Shown piece by piece: positions 16,294 to 23,632 of a DNA stretch of 34,588 nucleotides. Source of the stretch: Acidobacteriota bacterium (GTDB lineage Bacteria; Acidobacteriota; Blastocatellia; UBA7656). Numbering within the stretch: position 1 is the first letter of the stretch; the number at the start of each line of letters is the position of its first letter. The stretch spans positions 1 through 34,588 of the forward strand of contig JACQDB010000105.1 of assembly GCA_016201275.1 (NCBI GenBank), written 5' to 3'. Below the pieces are notes generated by a model. The model worked only from the letters and a program-made list of their open reading frames with translations, ran no database searches and was not told the DNA's origin. The position numbers were made by a program, and so were the translations under genes.

Positions 16294-16342
16294 ATTCACT
16301 TTTCGTTATTCACTTTTCACTTTTCACTTTTCACTTTTCACT
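16294..16342. repeat. Heptamer array (TTTCACT and variants), seven units, containing a stop codon
   Basis: Seven contiguous 7-bp units run from 16294 to 16342: four perfect TTTCACT, two ATTCACT and one TTTCGTT. The TGA stop of the VWA-metallopeptidase gene (complement of 16338-16340) lies inside the unit at 16336-16342, and the array extends to within 9 bp of the next start codon. Unit gain or loss would change only the distance between the two genes. Confidence 0.95.
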
Positions 16343-18092
16343 TTTGTGCGCCGTATTTCGCTTTGCTGAAGGCGCGGGCGAATTCTACCAGTTGCTGCCA
16401 ATCCTGCACGCGGTGGATGTCCCAGCCCAATTCATTATGGGCTTTCAAAAGTTTGGGAAATTGTTGCCAGTCACTCCACAGGTTCAACACGAAGGTGCCT
16501 CCGGCGCGCCCTTTTTCCAACGCCATACGCGAAATGTCCCAGCCGATATTGCCTTTCTCGTCGTTGTCAAACATGGTGTCAACGCCGTCATCAGAAATTA
16601 CCAGTATATGCACGGGTCTATCGGTCGGCTTGCGATTTTCAAAGGTCTCGCGCAGCAGATGAATCGGAAACGCGGTTGCGCCGCCGATGTAACCCGTCAG
16701 AATTTTCATGATGTCATGTTCATCACGTATGAATTCCTTGGTGGTTTGAAAATCATGTTTGCCGCTCCACAACGTCGCCTGCACTCTCGACCCGGCGCGC
16801 AACGCCGACAGCGCGATGATGGCTCCCGCTAAGGTCAAAAACGAGGTGTTGTATTGCGGGTTCGGCATAGACCCAGAGCAATCCACATACAAATCCAAAT
16901 CCACCGGCTCGCGTTCCGGCAACGTCCCGCTCGATAATCCATAAGTGCGCTGCACCGTCGTCACGCCGGGAATGATTTGCGGACTCACCAATGTGCTTTC
17001 CAGCCAGTCCACTTCGTCAATCGCGCCGCCCACATCCCACACATCCAAGCCCTCCATCAAAGGCTCTTTCGATTCGGGCAGCAGGCGCGCAGGAAATTTC
17101 ACCAGCTGCGGCACGGCGCGCTCTCGATAATAACGAATCGCCAATTCCTGCGGGCTTAAATTGACGCCTAGGCCTTTCAGAATTTCGCCGTATTCAAAAG
17201 GCTCGCGCATCTGTCCTTGCGAACTTGTATTGTTCAACACCGGCGCGACCGCTTGTTGCCCGTCGCTTACGCCATCGCCGGTGGAATCAATGCCCGCCAA
17301 TTCATCATCCATCGCCGGATGAATCGCGCCTTCGATTTCGTCGTCTTCAATATCAATCAGGCCATCAGGAATGCCGCCCGCTCCGGCATTGCGTAGATCG
17401 CTCCAGCCTTTGATAATTTTCTGCATATTGGTGGCGTTGTCTTCGAGCAGATAAGTCAGGCACAAAGCGGCAAAGCGACCCGCGCCTTTCAACCAGTCTT
17501 TGGCATAAACGCGAATCACCCGCGCTCCAAGTTGGGCGTCGAGTTCGAGCGCCGAAGTAATTTCGCCTTTCGCCAGCGAGGCTTTTTTCAGGCTCCATAA
17601 AATTTCATAGACGCGCATATAAAACGTCCACATCTTGTCTGTGGAATCGTTGCCAAGAGTGCGATAGACCTCGGCCATACGCAGATTGGCGCTGCGTTGC
17701 AGGCGGTCGTTGATGAGCAAATCGGCGTAGAGATTGGCAATCAATGGTGCGTGTTGTTCTTTCGACGGCAGAGCGCGCCGCATACGCGCCAGCATTCTGC
17801 CTTGATCGGTCAAATCGCCGGGACAATAAACGTGATGGCCGATTTCGTGCGCCATGATTTCGAGCGCAAAATCTTCCAGCTTGTGAGCTTTGATTTGCGA
17901 TATGCTGACGACTACGGCATGGTCGGTGAGGCGAATCATAGCGAAACTGCCGGACAAATCTTCGGCCTTTTCGTCTTTCTCGTTGAAGCACCAGCGCGGC
18001 TCGCGCAGTTTGGTGAACTTGCTCCACAAGGCTATGGCATCAGGCCAGCGCGCCTGCCATTTTTTTTGTATGGTGAGTAAATCTACGTTCAC
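16338..18092 (-). CDS. HExxH metallopeptidase-like domain fused to a VWA domain (584 aa)
   Basis: The N-terminal domain carries a zinc-protease motif, HEIGHH at residues 82-87, followed by NLYADLLINDRL at 120-131, whose Asp is a candidate third ligand. This pattern is like that of the predicted metallopeptidases (COG3864/DUF2201 type) that pair with MoxR ATPases. The C-terminal part is a von Willebrand A domain with an intact MIDAS motif, D404-C-S-G-S408, then LTLAGAIIALSALRAG and HILVISDDGVDTM. The two central segments are acidic. The protein is cytoplasmic. The start is GTG at 18092, 36 bp after the DUF1016 gene; no better start exists. MoxR ATPases typically remodel or load metal into VWA partners; the peptidase activity and target here are inferred. 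Confidence 0.88.
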   Translation of the reverse strand: MNVDLLTIQKKWQARWPDAIALWSKFTKLREPRWCFNEKDEKAEDLSGSFAMIRLTDHAVVVSISQIKAHKLEDFALEIMAHEIGHHVYCPGDLTDQGRMLARMRRALPSKEQHAPLIANLYADLLINDRLQRSANLRMAEVYRTLGNDSTDKMWTFYMRVYEILWSLKKASLAKGEITSALELDAQLGARVIRVYAKDWLKGAGRFAALCLTYLLEDNATNMQKIIKGWSDLRNAGAGGIPDGLIDIEDDEIEGAIHPAMDDELAGIDSTGDGVSDGQQAVAPVLNNTSSQGQMREPFEYGEILKGLGVNLSPQELAIRYYRERAVPQLVKFPARLLPESKEPLMEGLDVWDVGGAIDEVDWLESTLVSPQIIPGVTTVQRTYGLSSGTLPEREPVDLDLYVDCSGSMPNPQYNTSFLTLAGAIIALSALRAGSRVQATLWSGKHDFQTTKEFIRDEHDIMKILTGYIGGATAFPIHLLRETFENRKPTDRPVHILVISDDGVDTMFDNDEKGNIGWDISRMALEKGRAGGTFVLNLWSDWQQFPKLLKAHNELGWDIHRVQDWQQLVEFARAFSKAKYGAQK

Positions 18093-18128
18093 CGCAGGGG
18101 TCTCAATCTCTTCGTAAAAAGTACGGAT

Positions 18129-19229
18129 TTACGGGCGTTTTTTCGCTTCATCGGCGAGTGGCAGCGAATTCAATTCCGCTTCCAACTCTTCGATGGTCGG
18201 CAAACTCGCCTGATATTCTTCCGGCAATGCCTCGCCCAATTGAAAGGCCGACACGCCTATGGGTTTTTGCGTATCGCGCAAAGCATATTCAACGACAATT
18301 TTGTTTTTGCCTTTGCACAAAATCATGCCCAGCGTTTGATGATCCTGCGGTTGCCGGAGCAGATCGTCCACAGCCGATAGATAAAAGTTCATCTTGCCGG
18401 CATACTCCGGTTTGAATTCGGTCATCTTCAAATCCACCACAACAAAGCAGCGCAACTTCAAATGGTAAAACAGCAAATCCAGAAAGAAGTCCTGGTCGCC
18501 GATTTCCAGATGATACTGACTGCTGACAAACGCGAAGCCCTGTCCCAATTCCAGCAGGAACTCGCGTATGTGCTGCATCAATCCGCGTTCAAGGTCGCGT
18601 TCGTGCGCGGCATCACCGAGGGTTAGAAAATCAAAATTGTAGGGGTCTTTGAGCAGTTGTTGAGCCAGGTCGGATTGCAGCGGCGGCAAGGTCTGCGCGA
18701 AATTCGAGACCGCCTTGCCCTGCCGCCGATAAAGGCCACTTTCGATTTGCAGGACAAGAACATTGCGACTCCAGCCATGCTCTATGGTTTTATGAATGTA
18801 CCATTCGCGCTCAGCGGCGGTGCTTGCTTTATCAAGCAAAACGCAGTTATGAAACCAGGGAATTTGTGCAGCAACCTGCTGCACAAATGGCTCATCCGGC
18901 CAGGCTTCGGCAAAAGCCCGCATATATTTCAGATTGCGTGGCGAAAAGCCTTTCATTTCGGGGAACGCTTTTCGCAAATCCGCCGACAAGCGGTCAATGA
19001 CTTTGGCTCCCCAGCCTTTCTGCGTTTGACGTTGCAGAATGTCGCGCCCGATTTGCCAATACAACAACACCAACTCGCGATTGACCGACAATGCCGCGCG
19101 AACCTGTGCCGTCCGAATGCGGGTTTTCAGGTCGCGTAAAAATTCTTCATAACCCATCAATGCGGCCTGCGATTTTCCTGAAACGGAAGCCGCACTTGTC
19201 TTTTTCATCAGAGATTTTTTTCCACTCAT
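18129..19229 (-). CDS. DUF1016/YhcG-family PDDEXK nuclease-like protein (366 aa)
   Basis: The N-terminal half has the DUF1016-N signature: ALSVNRELVLLYWQIGRDIL, GWGAKVIDRLSADLRKAFP, GFSPRNLKYMRAFAEAWP and the IPWFHN motif. The C-terminal half is a restriction-endonuclease-fold domain with D251 in DQDFFLDLLFYH and D266-x-K268 in FVVVDLKMTEF, matching the PDDEXK core, then AGKMNFYLSAVDDLLRQP. Family members are often found beside restriction-modification or other defence genes and in mobile DNA; their biochemical role is poorly known. The ATG at 19229 is preferred because GAGGTG lies 6 nt upstream; a GTG three codons earlier is the alternative. It sits inside the MoxR/VWA operon, 59 bp after the 341-aa gene and 36 bp before the VWA gene, and may be an accessory insertion. 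Confidence 0.92.
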   Translation of the reverse strand: MSGKKSLMKKTSAASVSGKSQAALMGYEEFLRDLKTRIRTAQVRAALSVNRELVLLYWQIGRDILQRQTQKGWGAKVIDRLSADLRKAFPEMKGFSPRNLKYMRAFAEAWPDEPFVQQVAAQIPWFHNCVLLDKASTAAEREWYIHKTIEHGWSRNVLVLQIESGLYRRQGKAVSNFAQTLPPLQSDLAQQLLKDPYNFDFLTLGDAAHERDLERGLMQHIREFLLELGQGFAFVSSQYHLEIGDQDFFLDLLFYHLKLRCFVVVDLKMTEFKPEYAGKMNFYLSAVDDLLRQPQDHQTLGMILCKGKNKIVVEYALRDTQKPIGVSAFQLGEALPEEYQASLPTIEELEAELNSLPLADEAKKRP

Positions 19230-19288
19230 GCCATTCACCTCGCAGTAAAAAATCCCCCCGCCTGATTATGTCATGCCTGCCCGCATGA

Positions 19289-20314
19289 TTAATGTGTCGT
19301 CAATGCCACTAAATAAACCCCGAAGGAGATCGGCACGGTGACCGCCAGCGTCGTGTCGTTGGCGGCGAAACTGCTCGGCGTCTGCAATTCGGAAAAGGTC
19401 ATTTGTTGTTCGGCAAATTTCACCAAACCGGTTTTATCAATCGAGGCATTCGAGCGCGCCGCTTGATCGGGATTCGGTAGCGTTGCGCCAATGCGATGCA
19501 ATGTCGCGCCAAATAAATCGGCGGTCATCAGCCAGCAGTTTTCATTATCGAAAACGTAAAAATCGCCGTTCGATAAGACCACTTCCGGCGGCGACATGAA
19601 CAAACCGCCAAAGCCGCGAAACGCCCCGACTACCGCAGTGATTTTCAAACGCCGGTTGCCATTCGCCGCACTTGCCGCAACCCACGGCGACAACCAAGGG
19701 TCGCCGCGCAATTGGTCAACAACTCTTTCGAGATTCGTACCCGCTTCTTCTTTAATGCACAAAGCTGCCAGCGCCAGTGGCGGCTCAAGCTGCAAACACG
19801 CCGCCAAAGCGCCTTCCCGATAATGCGCCATGCCGGATCGCCAGGCGACGATTTTGCCGACTTCGAGAAACGCCTCGACATCGTTGCACGCTTGGCCGAT
19901 TCTCAACATTTCGTTGATCCAGAAATCGGGTCGCGTGTTCTGATTGATGGAAAGATTATAGAGCGCGTTCGATACCGCTGCGGCAAAGGTCAAAGGCTCC
20001 TGCGCGAGCAGTTGCGGAAACTGCGCGAAGAGTTGCGTCCAGCCTTTCAGCAAGGCCGGATAACGCGTCTCTGCGCCGAACATTCCTTTGCCCAGTAAAT
20101 CCAAAGAGAAGTCGTAGAGCGCCATCAACACCTCGTCAACTTTTGCCGCCGCCACTTGATTGACCGCTTCGATAAGCGGCGCGACCAGCAAACGCAGATG
20201 CTCTTTGAACGCTTCGCCATCAAGCGACGGGTAAGCGTGCCGCGCATAAGCGAATTTGGTATTAAGTTTGTCGCGGTTATTTTTCAAAGCCTGCGCGAAG
20301 GCTTCCGAAGTCAT
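19289..20314 (-). CDS. Unknown protein coupled to the MoxR ATPase (341 aa)
   Basis: No family is recognised. The first 200 residues look all-helical (for example AFAQALKNNRDKLNTKFAYA and ALYDFSLDLLGKGMFGAETR). The last 120 look beta-rich, with AFRGFGGLFMSPPEVVLSNG followed by FYVFDNENCWLMTADLFG. It has no signal peptide or membrane helix. The start ATG at 20314 overlaps the stop of the AAA+ gene as ATGA, with GGAAAGG just upstream, so translation is coupled and near-equal amounts of the two proteins are expected. That makes it a likely direct partner of the ATPase, possibly the third component of a MoxR-VWA ternary system. A longer in-frame start at 20422 would run deep into the ATPase gene and is unlikely. 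Confidence 0.85.
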   Translation of the reverse strand: MTSEAFAQALKNNRDKLNTKFAYARHAYPSLDGEAFKEHLRLLVAPLIEAVNQVAAAKVDEVLMALYDFSLDLLGKGMFGAETRYPALLKGWTQLFAQFPQLLAQEPLTFAAAVSNALYNLSINQNTRPDFWINEMLRIGQACNDVEAFLEVGKIVAWRSGMAHYREGALAACLQLEPPLALAALCIKEEAGTNLERVVDQLRGDPWLSPWVAASAANGNRRLKITAVVGAFRGFGGLFMSPPEVVLSNGDFYVFDNENCWLMTADLFGATLHRIGATLPNPDQAARSNASIDKTGLVKFAEQQMTFSELQTPSSFAANDTTLAVTVPISFGVYLVALTTH

Positions 20315-21894
20315 CCTTTCCATTTCAACCACTTCAAATAATTGGTGTAGCGTTGATGCAGATATTTCAATTTCAATATGTCGTCGAACAGGTGGCCGTA
20401 GAGTTTGCGGCCTTTGCTCCAATCGGTAAGCAAGCGTTCAATCTTGACGAGTCGCGCACGGACTTCTTTTTCGGTCACGCCTTCCAAACCCACTTCAAAT
20501 TCGGCCTGTAAATTTCCTACGGGGTCGTCGCGGTCTAAATCCAGACGGTCATATTCCTGACAGGATAAATCAAAGAGCGTGCGTATCCAGCCGACTTTAT
20601 CGCTGCGAAAGACGCTGTTGCCTACGGCTTCAAAAAACGGCGAATCGGGTTCCTGCACCAGTTTGTCGTGCAGCACAAACGGCGTCATCTGGCGCACGTC
20701 TTCAAACTCGACCTCTTCTTTACCGCGAAACCACGCCATCGCTTTGGCAAATGAAAGCACGGTCATCAAAGCGCGCACCGACAATCCGTTGCGCGTTTGG
20801 CTGCCGAGGTCTTTGACTTTGTCTTTGCCTGTGCCTTCGGGCAGGGTCGAAAAATCGAGCGCCGCCAACTTCACCGTGTCTTTGGTTTTGTATTCAACTT
20901 GATGCGCCGCGCCGTCATAAAATTCAAAGTGGCTGGTGAAAAATTCTATGCGACGGCGCAAAGGGCCGGACAAACGCACTTCGAGAATCGCTTTGTAAGC
21001 ATCGTCAATCTCCTGCTGCGTGAAAATAATCTGCGGCGGCACGACCTCTTCGGGCTTGATGTTCTCTTCGATGCGGGTCAACAACTCGCGCAAGAATCGC
21101 GTGTTGAAATGCAGCGCCTTGACGACAATATCTATGCGGTCGCGCAAAGCTTCGATGACTTGATAGGTTCCACCGCCCGCGTCGTCGTTGGCGGTCAGAT
21201 ACCAGGCAGCTTCCGGGCATTCATAAATCTGGTCGAAGATTTCAGCATAGTTGTCGCCCATCACGGTCAAGAGCGCCGATTGTGTGCGCGTTGGAATGCG
21301 GTTGTATTCGTCTATGATTTTGACGCGCATACCGAGCCACTTGCGCCAACTGATTTGCACTTCGTCCATGCTCTTTGCGCCGACCAGTGTCGAAGGCAAG
21401 GGGTTGCCGAGCAAATCGGAAATCGTCATCTGCGGTTGGCCGTGTTGAATGGCGCGTTTGATGTCTTTGATAGAATACCCGGCAACCACGCCCATCAACA
21501 CAGCGCTGGCGGTTTTGCCGCGACCGGGGCCGCCAACAAGCAGGCAACGCCGCCGCAACACCAGATTCAACAGCGGCAATAAAACGAAACTCGAATAGCT
21601 TTGATCGGAAGGCAGATTGACGCGGCTCTTCTGATCGCCGAAGGTGAAACTCTGCGGCGGCCCGTCGTTGTACTCGATGTCGTAATAAGGGCTGATGATG
21701 GCGTGATTGACAATCCAGAAATAGGCTTGCCGGAGTTTTTCATCAAGCGCCGTGGTGTTGGCGGCCTGCGCCTGGCCGGAGTTGAGCGGCCCTGCGTAGA
21801 GGTCCGCCACATCGAATTTCTTTTTGGCTTTGGCGGGCTGCGGATTGGTCGGTGAAGCGGATACTTTCGCCAGAGGTTTATATTCGGAAGTCAT
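20311..21894 (-). CDS. MoxR-like AAA+ ATPase (527 aa)
   Basis: Walker A is GGPGRGKT (121-128), Walker B IIDEYNR (193-199), sensor 1 N236 in YLTANDDAG, and the arginine-finger region EALRDRIDIVV (248-258). The motif set and the downstream LSVRALMTVLSFAKAMAW segment are of the MoxR/RavA type, a helix-2-insert AAA+ clade that acts with VWA-domain proteins in protein remodelling, metal-centre maturation or counter-invader systems. An N-terminal extension of about 100 residues precedes the ATPase core and a C-terminal basic region follows. It is the first gene of the five-gene minus-strand operon and overlaps the next gene by 4 nt (ATGA). The ATG at 21894 has no strong Shine-Dalgarno sequence. Confidence 0.93.
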   Translation of the reverse strand: MTSEYKPLAKVSASPTNPQPAKAKKKFDVADLYAGPLNSGQAQAANTTALDEKLRQAYFWIVNHAIISPYYDIEYNDGPPQSFTFGDQKSRVNLPSDQSYSSFVLLPLLNLVLRRRCLLVGGPGRGKTASAVLMGVVAGYSIKDIKRAIQHGQPQMTISDLLGNPLPSTLVGAKSMDEVQISWRKWLGMRVKIIDEYNRIPTRTQSALLTVMGDNYAEIFDQIYECPEAAWYLTANDDAGGGTYQVIEALRDRIDIVVKALHFNTRFLRELLTRIEENIKPEEVVPPQIIFTQQEIDDAYKAILEVRLSGPLRRRIEFFTSHFEFYDGAAHQVEYKTKDTVKLAALDFSTLPEGTGKDKVKDLGSQTRNGLSVRALMTVLSFAKAMAWFRGKEEVEFEDVRQMTPFVLHDKLVQEPDSPFFEAVGNSVFRSDKVGWIRTLFDLSCQEYDRLDLDRDDPVGNLQAEFEVGLEGVTEKEVRARLVKIERLLTDWSKGRKLYGHLFDDILKLKYLHQRYTNYLKWLKWKG

Positions 21895-21951
21895 CAGCTA
21901 GGATTATCTAGCCGTTTGATTGAATGTCAAGAAGGGATTCTGAAAAGTAAC

Positions 21952-21988
21952 AGGCCGCCGTTCTTGTAATCAGGAAGAACAGCGGCCT
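21952..21988 (-). terminator. Hairpin terminator of the discoidin-like gene
   Basis: The arms 21952-21965 and 21975-21988 pair at 13 of 14 positions around a 9-nt loop. On the minus strand the hairpin starts 28 bp after the stop codon at 22016 and is followed by GTTACTTTTC, a modest T-rich tract. This is the most terminator-like hairpin in the window. It also separates the discoidin gene from the MoxR operon, so that operon should have its own promoter in 21895-21951. Confidence 0.7.
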
Positions 21989-22015
21989 ATCGGAAACGAA
22001 TCATCGGATTTGGCT

Positions 22016-23359
22016 TTATCCGCGAATCTTCAATTTATAAATTGACCACCATTGCCGATTGTTCTGCGTATCGGTGGCGGTGATGCGGATGAAGCGGGTT
22101 CGCACTGCCGGAAAATCCGCTACCGAGCGCGAGCGTTCGCCGCTGCCTTCAAACACCGTGCGCCAGCGATTGCCATCGCTGCTGACTTCTACGCGATAGC
22201 GTCCGGGAAAATCCCTGTCATCGGGTTGGTGAATCTGCACGACCCGCGACACCGTGTAACTGCCGCCCAAATCCGCCTGCACCCAACTGCCTGCATAACG
22301 CGCATTGTCGGTGGTCGCTCGCGTCGTGTTGTTGTCATCGGTCACGCTGTTGATGTTGGACAAACCCTGCGCGGTAATCGCTCGTATGGTGCGCGGCGTC
22401 AAATTGTCTTCGTCGCGGTCTATGGCTTCGGGGTCGTGGTTGGTGCGAAGTTCATCTATAGACCACCAATGCGTGCGATCACGATTGCGAAGCGCAGTGA
22501 TGCGAATGTAGCGCGTGATGACCGGCGCGAAACGCGCCACGCTGCGAGTGGCCTGACCGTTGCCGCGCCACACTTCGCGGAACTTGCTTTCATCGCGTGT
22601 GCGGCTCACTTCGATTTTATACTCGGCAGGAAAATCTTCGCTCTTCGCGCCATGAATTTGAATGACCCGCGAGATTTCATACTCGCCGCCTAAATCCCAA
22701 AGGTAAAACATTCCCGCGTAATCGGGCGTGCCGCTGCTGGCAAACGTACCGTCCCTGCCATCCAAAGCCGCTGCCGCATCGTGCAACGATTTCGTCACCG
22801 CAGGAGGCAACGACCCGGGGTTGCCATCAGCGGTCGCGTTGGGAATCACACGCGGCGTTTGCCCGGGGTCTATGCCACCGCGAATTTCGGCGATGCTCCA
22901 TTCATCATTGAAAGTGGTGTTGACAGCGGTTGCCGTAACGCGAATATAACGCGCCCGTATGGCCGGAAATTTCGCTTTGCTTTCGCCGCGCACGCCTGCG
23001 CCTTCCCAGGCTTGCAGCCACGGACCGTTGGCGTTGGCCGCCACTTCGACTTTATACGCGCCGGGATAATGCGTAGGCCAACGCCCGTGATCCTGCGACA
23101 CGCCTATGACATTTTGCTCGGAGCCTAAATCAACAGTGAAATTCATGCCGACATAATTTTTTTTGCCCGAATACGCGCGCGTCTCCAAACGATCATCAAG
23201 AGTGTTGCGTAAGTCGAGCAGATCGCCGGACACATTGGCCGGTGTCACGGCACGCGATTGCGCGGTCTGCTGTGCCTTGACTCTTATATTCAAGGTCAAC
23301 AGCGTCGTTATGGTAAGCCCAAATAAAAGCGTGATGGATAAAAATTTTGCTCTCATCAT
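22016..23359 (-). CDS. Secreted protein with three discoidin (F5/8 type C)-like domains (448 aa)
   Basis: The N-terminus MMRAKFLSITLLFGLTITTL is a Sec signal peptide with probable cleavage after VKA. Three repeats of about 130 residues follow, each with the discoidin pattern: an aromatic/Gly-containing YAGMFYLWDLGG or VGMNFTVDLGS strand, then VIQIHGAKSEDFPAEYKIEV or its equivalent, and a final RYIRITA strand with a WWSI motif. Such domains bind carbohydrates or surfaces; no catalytic domain is present. AAAGGAG lies just upstream of two adjacent ATGs (23359 and 23356); the second has the better spacing. It is divergent from the WD40-caspase gene across 273 bp, and both products are exported, so they may share regulation. 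Confidence 0.88.
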   Translation of the reverse strand: MMRAKFLSITLLFGLTITTLLTLNIRVKAQQTAQSRAVTPANVSGDLLDLRNTLDDRLETRAYSGKKNYVGMNFTVDLGSEQNVIGVSQDHGRWPTHYPGAYKVEVAANANGPWLQAWEGAGVRGESKAKFPAIRARYIRVTATAVNTTFNDEWSIAEIRGGIDPGQTPRVIPNATADGNPGSLPPAVTKSLHDAAAALDGRDGTFASSGTPDYAGMFYLWDLGGEYEISRVIQIHGAKSEDFPAEYKIEVSRTRDESKFREVWRGNGQATRSVARFAPVITRYIRITALRNRDRTHWWSIDELRTNHDPEAIDRDEDNLTPRTIRAITAQGLSNINSVTDDNNTTRATTDNARYAGSWVQADLGGSYTVSRVVQIHQPDDRDFPGRYRVEVSSDGNRWRTVFEGSGERSRSVADFPAVRTRFIRITATDTQNNRQWWSIYKLKIRG

Positions 23360-23632
23360 CCTCTCCTTTGCTTCAGTATTTTCACATTCGTGTTGATGCG
23401 ATGACAACCGCCTCGAAACAAGTTGCTTAAAGCGCCTAAGCCCCACAAGGCGCAACCGCCGGTGCTTCAGAAATGCGCCGACGGCACTCGCAGCAATTCC
23501 ATTCTATCAACTCTGGCGTTTCAAGTTTGTATCGCTCGAAGTTTTTTGCCATCATTTGAGCCTGAGCTAATACCCCTTCACTATTTCTATTTTGAACCGA
23601 CGGTTGATTCATGCTGAAAGGAAATTTTTCCG

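Noticed and set aside
20797-21582. 261-codon open frame on the plus strand
   Set aside because: Antisense to the MoxR-like ATPase, whose Walker motifs define the real frame.
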